Shown piece after piece: positions 1 to 6,475 of a stretch of 7,278 nucleotides of DNA; position 1 is the stretch's first letter; each line of letters starts with the position of its first letter. The notes beneath the pieces are model-generated. The model was not told the DNA's origin. It saw nothing but the letters and a program-made list of their open reading frames with translations, and did not search any database. This DNA comes from Eubacteriales Family XIII. Incertae Sedis bacterium (GTDB taxonomy: Bacteria; Bacillota; Clostridia; Peptostreptococcales; Anaerovoracaceae). Made by a program: the position numbers and the translations under genes. Where the stretch lies: positions 1 through 7,278 of the forward strand of contig JAISGB010000016.1 in NCBI GenBank assembly GCA_031263335.1. Direction: 5' to 3'.

Positions 1-15
1 CAACGGTCGCGATAG
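1..15 (+). repeat. Truncated left-end fragment of the dispersed structured repeat
   Basis: The first 15 bases, CAACGGTCGCGATAG, are identical to 1465-1479 inside copy A and match 7160-7174 of copy B except for one base (CGACGG in place of CAACGG). After GATAG the sequence leaves the repeat (GAGGGAATG here, TTTTGATGG in both longer copies). This is therefore the left-end loop region in plus orientation, cut off on its right side directly at the radA ribosome binding site. Whether more of the element lies to the left cannot be seen. A 15-base exact match in so small a window is very unlikely by chance, but the fragment is short. Confidence 0.6.
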
Positions 16-29
16 GAGGGAATGTTACA

Positions 30-1430
30 TTGAAAAAAGGGACTACCGTCTTCGTCTGCGCGGAATGCGGCTACGAAAGCCCCAAATGGATGGGGCAATG
101 CGTCTGCGGCGCTTGGAACAGCTTCTCCGAGGAACGGATCGCGGGCGTCACGGGCGGCGCGGGGGATTCGCGAAGCAGAACCTTGCCCGGGCGCGGCGAC
201 AAGCGGAAGACCGGACGCGAGGCGGCCGTCAAACTCGTCGATGTCGATTCCGAGGAGCGGAACAGGCTCGACACGAACATCGAGGAGCTGAATCGCGTGC
301 TCGGCGGCGGCATCGTCAAAGGCTCGCTGATCCTCATCACGGGGGAGCCGGGCGTCGGAAAGTCCACCCTGATCCTGCAGGCCGCCATCGAATTGGCCGC
401 GCGACGCGGATCGGTACTCTATGTGACCGGCGAGGAATCCGAGGAACAGATACGATTGCGCGCGGACAGGCTGACGGCGCAGTTGCCGGAATCGCTCTAT
501 ATCCTCTCGGAGACGAACATGGAGATCATCTCAAGGATCGCCCTCGAACTGTCCCCCGCCCTGCTCGTGATCGACTCGATCCAAACCATGTACACCGATT
601 CCGTCGATTCCGCCGCCGGCAGCATATCCCAGGTTCGAACCTGCACCGGGGAACTGATGCGTACGGCGAAGGTCGCGGACATCCCCGTGTTCTTAGTCGC
701 CCATGTGACCAAATCCGGCGAAGTGGCCGGCCCCAAGATCATCGAACACCTCGTGGACTGCGTCCTGCAATTTGTCGGGGAGCGGAACCGCGATCTCCGC
801 ATCCTGCGCGCAAACAAGAATCGATTCGGCGCCACGAGCGAGATAGGCGCTTTCGAGATGCGGGAAGAAGGGTTGGTTCAGATACGAAACCTCTCCGGCT
901 CGTTGCTCGAGGGCATGGAGGAGGCGACCGACGGATCCGCAGCGACGGCGGTCTACGAGGGGACGCGTCCCCTCCTGTTGGAGATGCAGGCGCTGACCGC
1001 CGCCGCGGGCGTGGGATTCGCGCGGCGCACCGCCTTGGGCGTCGCGCCCGCCCGCCTCAACATGATCCTCGCCGTCTTGGAACGCAAGGCTTGTTTGGAT
1101 CTCTCCAACAGCGACGTCTACGTGAACGTGGTGGGCGGAATCCGTCCGGACGGAACCTCCGTGGACTTGGCCGTGGCCTTGGCCCTCTATTCGTCCGCGA
1201 AGTCCGCGCCCATACCGCCCCATACGCTGATCCTCGGGGAAATAGGACTCACCGGCGAACTGCGTTCCGTCCACGGCGCGGACAAGATCGTGCGCGAGGC
1301 GGCCAAATTGGGATTCACGCGCGTCATCCTGCCAAAGAAAAACGCCGACAAGATCGACGCGCCCAAAGGCGTCCGTCTTACCGGCGTATCCAATGTCACG
1401 GAAGCGATACGTTCGCTCATAAAAGAATAA
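30..1430 (+). CDS. radA: DNA repair protein RadA (Sms), RecA-like branch-migration ATPase
   Basis: RadA is a cytoplasmic DnaB-like/RecA-like ATPase that promotes branch migration of recombination intermediates. The 466 residues have the full family architecture and usual length. There is an N-terminal C4 zinc finger (Cys10, Cys13, Cys24, Cys27), a Walker A motif GEPGVGKS at 105-112, a Walker B strand LLVID at 178-182, the RadA signature KNRFG at 263-267, and a C-terminal Lon-protease-like domain from about residue 285 that is presumably non-proteolytic, as in the family. The start is TTG at 30, about ten bases after AGGAGGG (14-20). The ATG at 22 is only two bases from that site and runs into TGA at 31-33, so it is not the start. 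The gene faces the end of fusA2; any operon partners lie upstream, outside the window. A repeat fragment abuts its ribosome binding site and copy A follows its stop after 22 bases. Confidence 0.97.
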   Translation: MKKGTTVFVCAECGYESPKWMGQCVCGAWNSFSEERIAGVTGGAGDSRSRTLPGRGDKRKTGREAAVKLVDVDSEERNRLDTNIEELNRVLGGGIVKGSLILITGEPGVGKSTLILQAAIELAARRGSVLYVTGEESEEQIRLRADRLTAQLPESLYILSETNMEIISRIALELSPALLVIDSIQTMYTDSVDSAAGSISQVRTCTGELMRTAKVADIPVFLVAHVTKSGEVAGPKIIEHLVDCVLQFVGERNRDLRILRANKNRFGATSEIGAFEMREEGLVQIRNLSGSLLEGMEEATDGSAATAVYEGTRPLLLEMQALTAAAGVGFARRTALGVAPARLNMILAVLERKACLDLSNSDVYVNVVGGIRPDGTSVDLAVALALYSSAKSAPIPPHTLILGEIGLTGELRSVHGADKIVREAAKLGFTRVILPKKNADKIDAPKGVRLTGVSNVTEAIRSLIKE

Positions 1431-1441
1431 TGTTACTGTTT

Positions 1442-1486
1442 AAAAAAGTTAAATCAAGACTACTCAACGGTCGCGATAGTTTTGAT
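1442..1486 (-). terminator. Possible intrinsic terminator for the fusA2 operon, formed by the repeat's end hairpin
   Basis: Read on the minus strand, the arms at 1486-1477 (ATCAAAACTA) and 1462-1453 (TAGTCTTGAT) form a ten-position stem with one A-C mismatch and a 14-base loop. After five bases comes a run of six T (1447-1442). This has the layout of a Rho-independent terminator downstream of fusA2, whose stop is at 1606. The stem is AT-rich, mismatched and set back from the T run, so it would be weak. No better terminator is visible for either convergent gene. Confidence 0.35.
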
Positions 1487-1600
1487 GGAGTCCGGGTTCT
1501 AATACGGATTTGACTCCCGGAGCGCACACGAACGTACGTGAGGAAGGCAAATCCGTATTGGGTTCCGGAATACGCGAAAGTAGCGTGACCGTTGAGTAGT
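1453..1600 (+). repeat. Dispersed structured repeat, copy A (complete; candidate structured RNA or small mobile element)
   Basis: This element fills the convergent gap between radA and fusA2. Hairpin I is 1453-1462 (ATCAAGACTA) with 1477-1486 (TAGTTTTGAT), including one G-U pair. The variable stem is 1501-1512 (AATACGGATTTG) with 1548-1559 (CAAATCCGTATT), a perfect 12 bp, extendable outward by U1500-G1560 and C1499-G1561. An alternative pairing joins 1491-1496 (TCCGGG) to 1516-1521 (CCCGGA). A small hairpin ACGC/GCGT lies at 1572-1575 and 1583-1586. The ends carry a perfect 14-base inverted repeat, 1459-1472 (ACTACTCAACGGTC) and 1587-1600. Ten of those left-end bases (1463-1472) lie in the hairpin I loop, so a pseudoknot with 1587-1596 is possible. 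No coding frame is shared with copy B. It ends five bases from the fusA2 stop. I do not recognise the family; it could be a transcribed RNA or a MITE-like element. Confidence 0.8.
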
Positions 1601-1605
1601 TACCT

Positions 1606-3552
1606 CTACTCGTGGTGTTCTTGCGCTTTTTTGTGTTCGGCTACGATCCTTTGCGCCAACTGCGCGGGCACCTCCTCGTAGCGCTCAAACTTCATGATGA
1701 AGCTGCCTCTCGCCTGCGTCATGGAGCGAAGGTTGATGGCGTACTTGAACATCTCCGCCTGCGGCGCTTCGGCGATGACCTTCTGGCCGCCGCCCGTCTG
1801 CGGTTCCATGCCGAGGATCTTCCCGCGGCGCTTGTTCATATCACCCATGACATCCCCCATGTACTCATCCGGCACGAGGATCTCGACGTGCATGACCGGT
1901 TCCAAGAGGATGGGCTTTGCTTCCTCCATCCCCTTCTTGAAGGCCAAGGAGGCCGCTATCTTGAAGGCCATCTCGTTGGAGTCCACGTCGTGGTAGGATC
2001 CGTCGTAGAGCACGGCCTTGATGTTCACCACCTTGGAGCCGGACAGCGGCCCTTTCTGCATACTCTCCCGCAGTCCTTTTTCCACCGCGGGTACATAGTT
2101 CTTGGGGACGGAACCGCCGAACAGTTCCTCCGCAAACTCAAAATCCTCCGTCGATGGGGAGAAGCGGATATGGACGTCGCCGTACTGGCCGGCGCCGCCC
2201 GATTGCTTCTTGTGCTTCCCCTGCACGTCCGCCGATCCCTTGATGGTCTCTCGGTAGGGTACCTTGGGATCGGTCAGGTCCACATCGACGCCGAACCGCT
2301 CCTTCAGCTTGGTCGTGATGATGCCGATCTGGATCTCGCCCTGTCCGCCCAGAAGCGTCTGCGCCGTTTCGGCGCTCCGTTCGACGGAGAATGAAGGATC
2401 CTCTTCCTTGAGCCGGTTCAGGCCCGTGCCGATCTTCTCCTCCTCGCCCTTCGCCTTGGGTTCGACCGCCATGAACAGCGAAGGCGGCGGATACGCCACG
2501 CCCGGGAATTTGATGATGTTGGACTTCTCGCAGAAGGTGTCGCCCGTATGGGCAAACTGCAGTTTCGCGGCGGCAAAGATGTCCCCCGCCGCGACCGTCG
2601 GCGCCTCACTCTGTGACTTGCCGCGCATGAAAAAGATGGATCCCATCTTCTCCGGCTTCTCCGCGATCGCGTTGAACGCCTCCATGCCCTGCGTGACCTT
2701 GCCGGACAGCACCTTCATGACCGTGATCTTGCCCGCAAACGGATCCGCGATGGTCTTGAATACGAAGACGGCCAAGGGGCCTTGGGGATCGCAGACGATC
2801 TCCGTGTCCTCATCCTTGCCGTTGACCGCCGCGTAGGCCGGGCGCCCCGTCGGCGACGGCACATACTTCAGCAGGATATCAAGCAATTCCGTGATACCCT
2901 CGCCCTTCAACGCGCCGGAGGTCACGATGGGTACGATGTCCCCCGCCGCGATACCGGACGATAAGCCTCGGTTGAATTCCTCCTCGGTGAAGGCCTCGCC
3001 CCCGAAGAATTTCTCCATCAATTCCTCATCGCTCTCGGCCACGGCCTCGTTCAACGCCTCCTTATCGTCCAAGGTGGCCACGGAGGTCCCGAACTTGGAT
3101 TTCAGGTCCGCGATCACCCCGTCCACATCCACGTTTTCCTTGTCGATCTTGTTGATGAGAAAGAACTTGGGCAATCCGTTCTGCTTGCAGATGTTCCACG
3201 CCTTTTCCGTGCCGACCTGTACGCCCGCGGAGGCGTCCACCACGATGATCGCTGCCTCGGCGGCGCGGATGGACGAACAGACCTCACCGACGAAGTCGAA
3301 AAATCCCGGCGTATCCAAGAAATTGATCTTATGCTGTTTGTATTCCACGGGTATGACGGATGTGGTAATGGAATAGCCCTTTTCGATCTCCGTACGCTCA
3401 TAATCGGAAACGGTGTTGCCGTCCTCGACCTTGCCCATTCGACCGATGGCGCCGGTCGCCGCGAGCGCCGCTTCGGCTATCATGGTTTTTCCGCTGCCGC
3501 CATGCCCGAGAAGCACCACATTCCTGATCTGATCGCTGCTGTAACCTTTCAT
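1606..3552 (-). CDS. Elongation factor G-like translational GTPase (EF-G2 type paralogue)
   Basis: This is a 648-residue translational GTPase, shorter than canonical EF-G (about 690-700). The G domain has P-loop GHGGSGKT (16-23), a switch I region around GYSITTS (59-65), DTPGFFDF (80-87), NKID (134-137) and a G5 SGA (212-214). A domain II-like segment follows from about 258, then domain III, domain IV (KKQSGGAGQYGDV, 448-460, and tip GSYHDVDS with His521), and domain V ending in the RGSFIMKF strand. The P-loop and G3 differ from canonical EF-G (GHIDAGKT and DTPGHVDF), which marks it as the EF-G-like paralogue found beside a true FusA in many clostridia. The domain IV tip looks intact. The biochemical role of this subgroup is not settled; some EF-G2 proteins bind GTP without ribosome-stimulated hydrolysis. 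The ATG start matches the family N-terminus and has only a modest GGTAGGGA site seven bases upstream. It is the last gene of the cluster. Confidence 0.92.
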   Translation of the reverse strand: MKGYSSDQIRNVVLLGHGGSGKTMIAEAALAATGAIGRMGKVEDGNTVSDYERTEIEKGYSITTSVIPVEYKQHKINFLDTPGFFDFVGEVCSSIRAAEAAIIVVDASAGVQVGTEKAWNICKQNGLPKFFLINKIDKENVDVDGVIADLKSKFGTSVATLDDKEALNEAVAESDEELMEKFFGGEAFTEEEFNRGLSSGIAAGDIVPIVTSGALKGEGITELLDILLKYVPSPTGRPAYAAVNGKDEDTEIVCDPQGPLAVFVFKTIADPFAGKITVMKVLSGKVTQGMEAFNAIAEKPEKMGSIFFMRGKSQSEAPTVAAGDIFAAAKLQFAHTGDTFCEKSNIIKFPGVAYPPPSLFMAVEPKAKGEEEKIGTGLNRLKEEDPSFSVERSAETAQTLLGGQGEIQIGIITTKLKERFGVDVDLTDPKVPYRETIKGSADVQGKHKKQSGGAGQYGDVHIRFSPSTEDFEFAEELFGGSVPKNYVPAVEKGLRESMQKGPLSGSKVVNIKAVLYDGSYHDVDSNEMAFKIAASLAFKKGMEEAKPILLEPVMHVEILVPDEYMGDVMGDMNKRRGKILGMEPQTGGGQKVIAEAPQAEMFKYAINLRSMTQARGSFIMKFERYEEVPAQLAQRIVAEHKKAQEHHE

Positions 3553-3604
3553 CCTGTTTCCCTACCTTTACTTACGCGCCGAGCCTCCCAAACCCCGGTC
3601 GCCG

Positions 3605-3733
3605 CTATAATTTGTTCCGACGTTTTGAAAACGCGAGCATAAGTTTTGTCAGCGCATAGAAGATGATCAGCACCGCGAAAACGCCGGCCAGTCCCATCAG
3701 CATAACCGTAAAACCCTGAGTTATGAGTGACAA
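3605..3733 (-). CDS. 42-residue OadG-like small membrane subunit of a sodium-pump decarboxylase
   Basis: A short frame begins at TTG (3733-3731), six to seven bases after a strong AGGAGGG site (3746-3740), and ends with TAG at 3605-3607. The peptide has a short polar N-terminus (MSLITQGF), one hydrophobic segment over about residues 8-28 (TVMLMGLAGVFAVLIIFYAL) and a basic tail (SKRRNK), so the N-terminus should be outside and the C-terminus cytoplasmic. The pattern of GFTVMLMGLAGVF followed by an aliphatic helix resembles the membrane helix of OadG/gamma-type subunits. The position, 21 bases after the oadB stop, supports this. Known OadG and related delta/gamma chains are usually longer and carry a C-terminal extension, which is missing here. 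The function is inferred from neighbour and helix pattern; it could alternatively be an unrelated small membrane peptide. Confidence 0.75.
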   Translation of the reverse strand: MSLITQGFTVMLMGLAGVFAVLIIFYALTKLMLAFSKRRNKL

Positions 3734-3754
3734 CGCAATCCCTCCTAGAGTATT

Positions 3755-4900
3755 TTACCCCATCATGATAACGGGAACAAGTGCCAATACCATACTGCCG
3801 GCCACGACCGATCCCAACTGGCCCGCCACGTTCGCGCTCATGGCCTGCATGAGGATGAAATTGGACGGATCCTCCTTCGTCGCCATACGCTGAACCACGC
3901 GGCCGGACATGGGGAAGGCCGATATGCCCGCCGCGCCGATCATCGGGTTGACCTTCCTTCCCTCGGGGAGGAAAAGGTTGATCAGCTTCGCGAACAGGAC
4001 GCCGCCGGCGGTATCAAAGACGAAGGCGACCAATCCCATGCCGAGGATCATGAGCGTCCTGACGTCCAGAAACGCCTCTGCCGTCATGGTGGAACCGATG
4101 GTGATACCGAGCAGGAGCGTGACCAAGTTGGCCAATTCGTTCTGCGCCGACAGGGACAATCGCTCGAGCACGCCGCAGACCCGCACGAGGTTCCCGAACA
4201 TGAGCGCCCCGATGAGGGCGACGCTCATCGGGGCCAAGATGCCCGCGACCAAAGTGATGACGATGGGGAACAATATCTCGATGACCTTGGGTATCTCCGT
4301 CTCCGTATACTTCATGCGGATCAGGCGTTCCTTCTTCGTCGTGAGCGCGCGGATGACCGGCGGTTGGATGAGCGGAACCAAGGACATGTACGAATAGGCG
4401 GCCACAGAGATGGGTCCGAGATAAGATTGCGCGAACTTGCCGGCGACGAAGATCGAGGTCGGTCCGTCCGCCGCGCCGATGATGCCGATGGACACCGCCT
4501 CCTTCAGGTCGAATTGCCCCGTGGACAGGGCAAACATCATGGTGAAGAAGATGCCGAACTGGGCCGCCGCGCCGAAAAACAGCATGAACGGGTTCTGCAA
4601 CAGCGGCTTGAAGTCTATCATGGCGCCGACGGCGATGAAGATCAACACGGGAAACAACTCCGTGGAGATGCCCGCGTCATAGAGTATCTTCAGGAAACCC
4701 GGCTCGCCCTCAAAGTCCAAGGCCGACGAGAACGGGATGTTGACGAGGATCGCACCGAAGCCTATGGGCAACAGCAGCATCGGCTCGTACTCGTACCGGA
4801 TGGCGAGGAAGATGAGGAAGCCGCCGATCACGAACATGATAAGATGCCACACAGTGAGTCCGAATATGCCGTTGCCAACTTCCCTTATGATCTCTCCCAT
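3755..4900 (-). CDS. oadB: Sodium ion-translocating decarboxylase beta subunit (OadB/MmdB/GcdB family)
   Basis: This integral membrane protein of the Na+-transporting carboxylic-acid decarboxylase family moves sodium outward, driven by decarboxylation of carboxybiotin delivered by partner subunits. The 381 residues are strongly hydrophobic and carry the family signatures: GAADGPTSIF at 142-151 with Asp145, equivalent to the sodium-binding Asp203 of Klebsiella OadB; AYSYMSLVPLIQPP at 168-181; NPMIGAAGISAFPMSGRVVQ at 318-337; and SANVAGQLGS at 355-364 with the conserved Asn357. The length fits OadB, MmdB and GcdB, so the substrate (oxaloacetate, methylmalonyl-CoA or glutaconyl-CoA) cannot be told from this subunit. 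The ATG lies four bases after the lysS stop, with a GGAAG site inside the lysS end, which suggests translational coupling. No carboxyltransferase or biotin carrier gene is in the window; the small gene downstream is the likely partner. Confidence 0.93.
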   Translation of the reverse strand: MGEIIREVGNGIFGLTVWHLIMFVIGGFLIFLAIRYEYEPMLLLPIGFGAILVNIPFSSALDFEGEPGFLKILYDAGISTELFPVLIFIAVGAMIDFKPLLQNPFMLFFGAAAQFGIFFTMMFALSTGQFDLKEAVSIGIIGAADGPTSIFVAGKFAQSYLGPISVAAYSYMSLVPLIQPPVIRALTTKKERLIRMKYTETEIPKVIEILFPIVITLVAGILAPMSVALIGALMFGNLVRVCGVLERLSLSAQNELANLVTLLLGITIGSTMTAEAFLDVRTLMILGMGLVAFVFDTAGGVLFAKLINLFLPEGRKVNPMIGAAGISAFPMSGRVVQRMATKEDPSNFILMQAMSANVAGQLGSVVAGSMVLALVPVIMMG

Positions 4901-4904
4901 TTAA

Positions 4905-6434
4905 TTATTCTTCCAAGGGTTTCATTGTTGGGAACAATATGATATCCCGTATCGAAGGCGAATCGGTGATGAGGGTGATCACGCGGTCGACGCCGATGCC
5001 CAAGCCGCCCGTGGGGGGAAGCCCCACCTCGAGCGCGTTCACGAAATCCTCATCCATCGGATGCGCCTCGTCGTCCCCTGCCTCCAACATCGTCTGCTGT
5101 TCCTTGAATCTGCGGTACTGATCGATGGGATCGTTCAACTCGGAAAACCCGTTGGCGATCTCCCAAGTGTTGACATACGCCTCAAACCGTCGGGTGATGC
5201 GGGGATCGGCGGGATCGCGCTTTGCCAAGGGGCTGATCTCCACGGGATGGCCCGTGATGAAGATGGGACCCGTCAGGTACTGCTCGCAGTATTCCTCGAA
5301 AAGCGCCACGATCGCAAGCCCGCGCGTCATCGTCTCGGAACCCTCCGAGAGATGCTTCTTCGCGAATGCCCTCGCCTGCTCGTCCGTCTCGATCGTATCG
5401 AAATCGACGCCGACCCACTTCTTCACCGCCTCCTGCATCGTGAGCCTTTCCCACGGCGGCGTGAGGTCGAATTCCTTACCTTGGTACGTAATGCGCATAC
5501 TGCCCGTGGCCGCCATCGCGGCGCAGGAGACGAGATTCTCCGTAATGCGCATGACGTCCTCCATACACCCGTAGGCCCGGTAGAGTTCCAAGGCGGTGTA
5601 CTCGGGGTTGTGATTGCGGTCCATCCCCTCGTTGCGGAACATCTTGCCCATCTCATAGACCCGATCGAAGCCGCCGACCGTGAGCCGCTTCAGATACAGT
5701 TCATTGGATATCCGCAGATTCATGTCGATGTCCAAGGTGTTGTGATGCGTCGTGAAAGGCCGCGCGTTGGCGCCGCCGGCGATGACGGTCAGCGTGGGCG
5801 TGTCCACCTCCAGAAACCCCTCGTCGTCCTCCAGATAACGCTTGATTTCCTTGATGATCTTCGCTCGCTTGATGAAGGTCTCCTTGACCTCGGGGTTCAT
5901 GATGAGGTCCACATACCTCTGCCGGTAACGCAACTCCGTGTCCTTCAGCCCCTGACGTTTGTTGGGCAGTATCTGCAGGCTCTTCGTGAGCAGGACGACC
6001 TTGGACGCCTTCACGGACACCTCGCCGTGCCGCGTCTTGAACACGACGCCCTCTGCGCCGATGATGTCGCCGATGTCGTAGGTGAGGAAGATCTCGTATT
6101 CCTCCGGCGTGATCGCGTCCTGCCTGACATAGATCTGGATGCGGCCGCGGTCGTCCTGTATGTCGATGAAGGATGCCTTTCCCATGTGCCGAAACGCCAT
6201 GAGACGTCCCGCGACGGAAACCTCCCTTCCGTCCATATTGTCAAAATCGGCCTTGATGTTCTCGCTGTACGCGTCGATGTCCCAATGCTCGTTGAGATAC
6301 GGGTTCCGTCCCATATCCTGAAGTTTCTTCAGCTTTTCGCGCCGAACCAACCGCATTTCGTTCAACTGTTCGGAGGTCAATTCCTCCTCCGGCGCCGCGT
6401 CCCCGCCGCCGTTCCTGATGTCATCTTCGCTCAT
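4905..6434 (-). CDS. lysS: Lysine--tRNA ligase, class II
   Basis: This enzyme charges tRNA-Lys with lysine using ATP in the cytoplasm. The 509 residues match bacterial LysRS length. An N-terminal OB-fold anticodon-binding domain (about 70-150, with VSVAGRLMAFRHMGKASFIDIQDD) is followed by the class II catalytic core. The core has motif 1 around FLEVDTP (207-213), the lysine-site stretch GGANARPFTTHHN (220-232), motif 2 VYEMGKMFRNEG (259-270) with HNPEYT (275-280, usually HNPEFT), the HPVEISPLAKR loop (396-406), and motif 3 GGLGIGVDR (476-484). An acidic, low-complexity stretch of about 20 residues precedes the conserved N-terminus. The ATG has GGGAG (6445-6441) six bases upstream. It follows greA by 41 bases and precedes oadB by 4, so it is internal to the operon. 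The greA-lysS pairing is common in bacteria. No T-box leader is present. Confidence 0.97.
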   Translation of the reverse strand: MSEDDIRNGGGDAAPEEELTSEQLNEMRLVRREKLKKLQDMGRNPYLNEHWDIDAYSENIKADFDNMDGREVSVAGRLMAFRHMGKASFIDIQDDRGRIQIYVRQDAITPEEYEIFLTYDIGDIIGAEGVVFKTRHGEVSVKASKVVLLTKSLQILPNKRQGLKDTELRYRQRYVDLIMNPEVKETFIKRAKIIKEIKRYLEDDEGFLEVDTPTLTVIAGGANARPFTTHHNTLDIDMNLRISNELYLKRLTVGGFDRVYEMGKMFRNEGMDRNHNPEYTALELYRAYGCMEDVMRITENLVSCAAMAATGSMRITYQGKEFDLTPPWERLTMQEAVKKWVGVDFDTIETDEQARAFAKKHLSEGSETMTRGLAIVALFEEYCEQYLTGPIFITGHPVEISPLAKRDPADPRITRRFEAYVNTWEIANGFSELNDPIDQYRRFKEQQTMLEAGDDEAHPMDEDFVNALEVGLPPTGGLGIGVDRVITLITDSPSIRDIILFPTMKPLEE

Positions 6435-6446
6435 ATTCCGCTCCCG

Positions 6447-6467
6447 TTCCCGCCCGCGCGCGGGGAA
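6447..6467 (-). other. GC-rich palindromic segment in the greA-lysS gap
   Basis: The 41-base gap holds a perfect 12-base palindrome CCCGCGCGCGGG (6453-6464), nested in a second possible pairing of TTCCC with GGGAA at its edges (6447-6451 and 6463-6467). There is no T tract after it, so it is not an intrinsic terminator. It sits just before the lysS ribosome binding site and could stabilise processed message ends or temper lysS translation. The stems are short and the two pairings exclude each other. Confidence 0.3.
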
Positions 6468-6475
6468 ACCTTCCG

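Noticed and set aside
22..33. ATG at 22 as the radA start, or a four-codon leader peptide (ATG TTA CAT TGA).
   Set aside because: It is only two bases from the ribosome binding site and stops immediately; the TTG at 30 has proper spacing and leads straight into the conserved RadA N-terminus.
1494..1510. tRNA T-arm-like string GGGTTCTAAT (GGGTTCCAAT in copy B).
   Set aside because: The flanking bases do not form a five-pair T stem, the position after TTC is a pyrimidine, and there is no acceptor stem, anticodon arm or CCA.
65..1513. Long arginine-rich frame overlapping radA, and similar long frames opposite lysS, oadB and fusA2.
   Set aside because: These are out-of-frame shadows of GC-rich genes; they lack recognisable domains and have skewed Arg/His/Gly composition, while the opposing frames encode complete known proteins.
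1459..1600. Integron attC site: the ends ACTCAAC and GTTGAGT fit the RYYYAAC/GTTRRRY consensus in copy A.
   Set aside because: Copy B has ACACGAC at the equivalent place and breaks the consensus, there is no cassette array or integrase in the window, and the internal conserved sequence is far more extensive than in attC sites.
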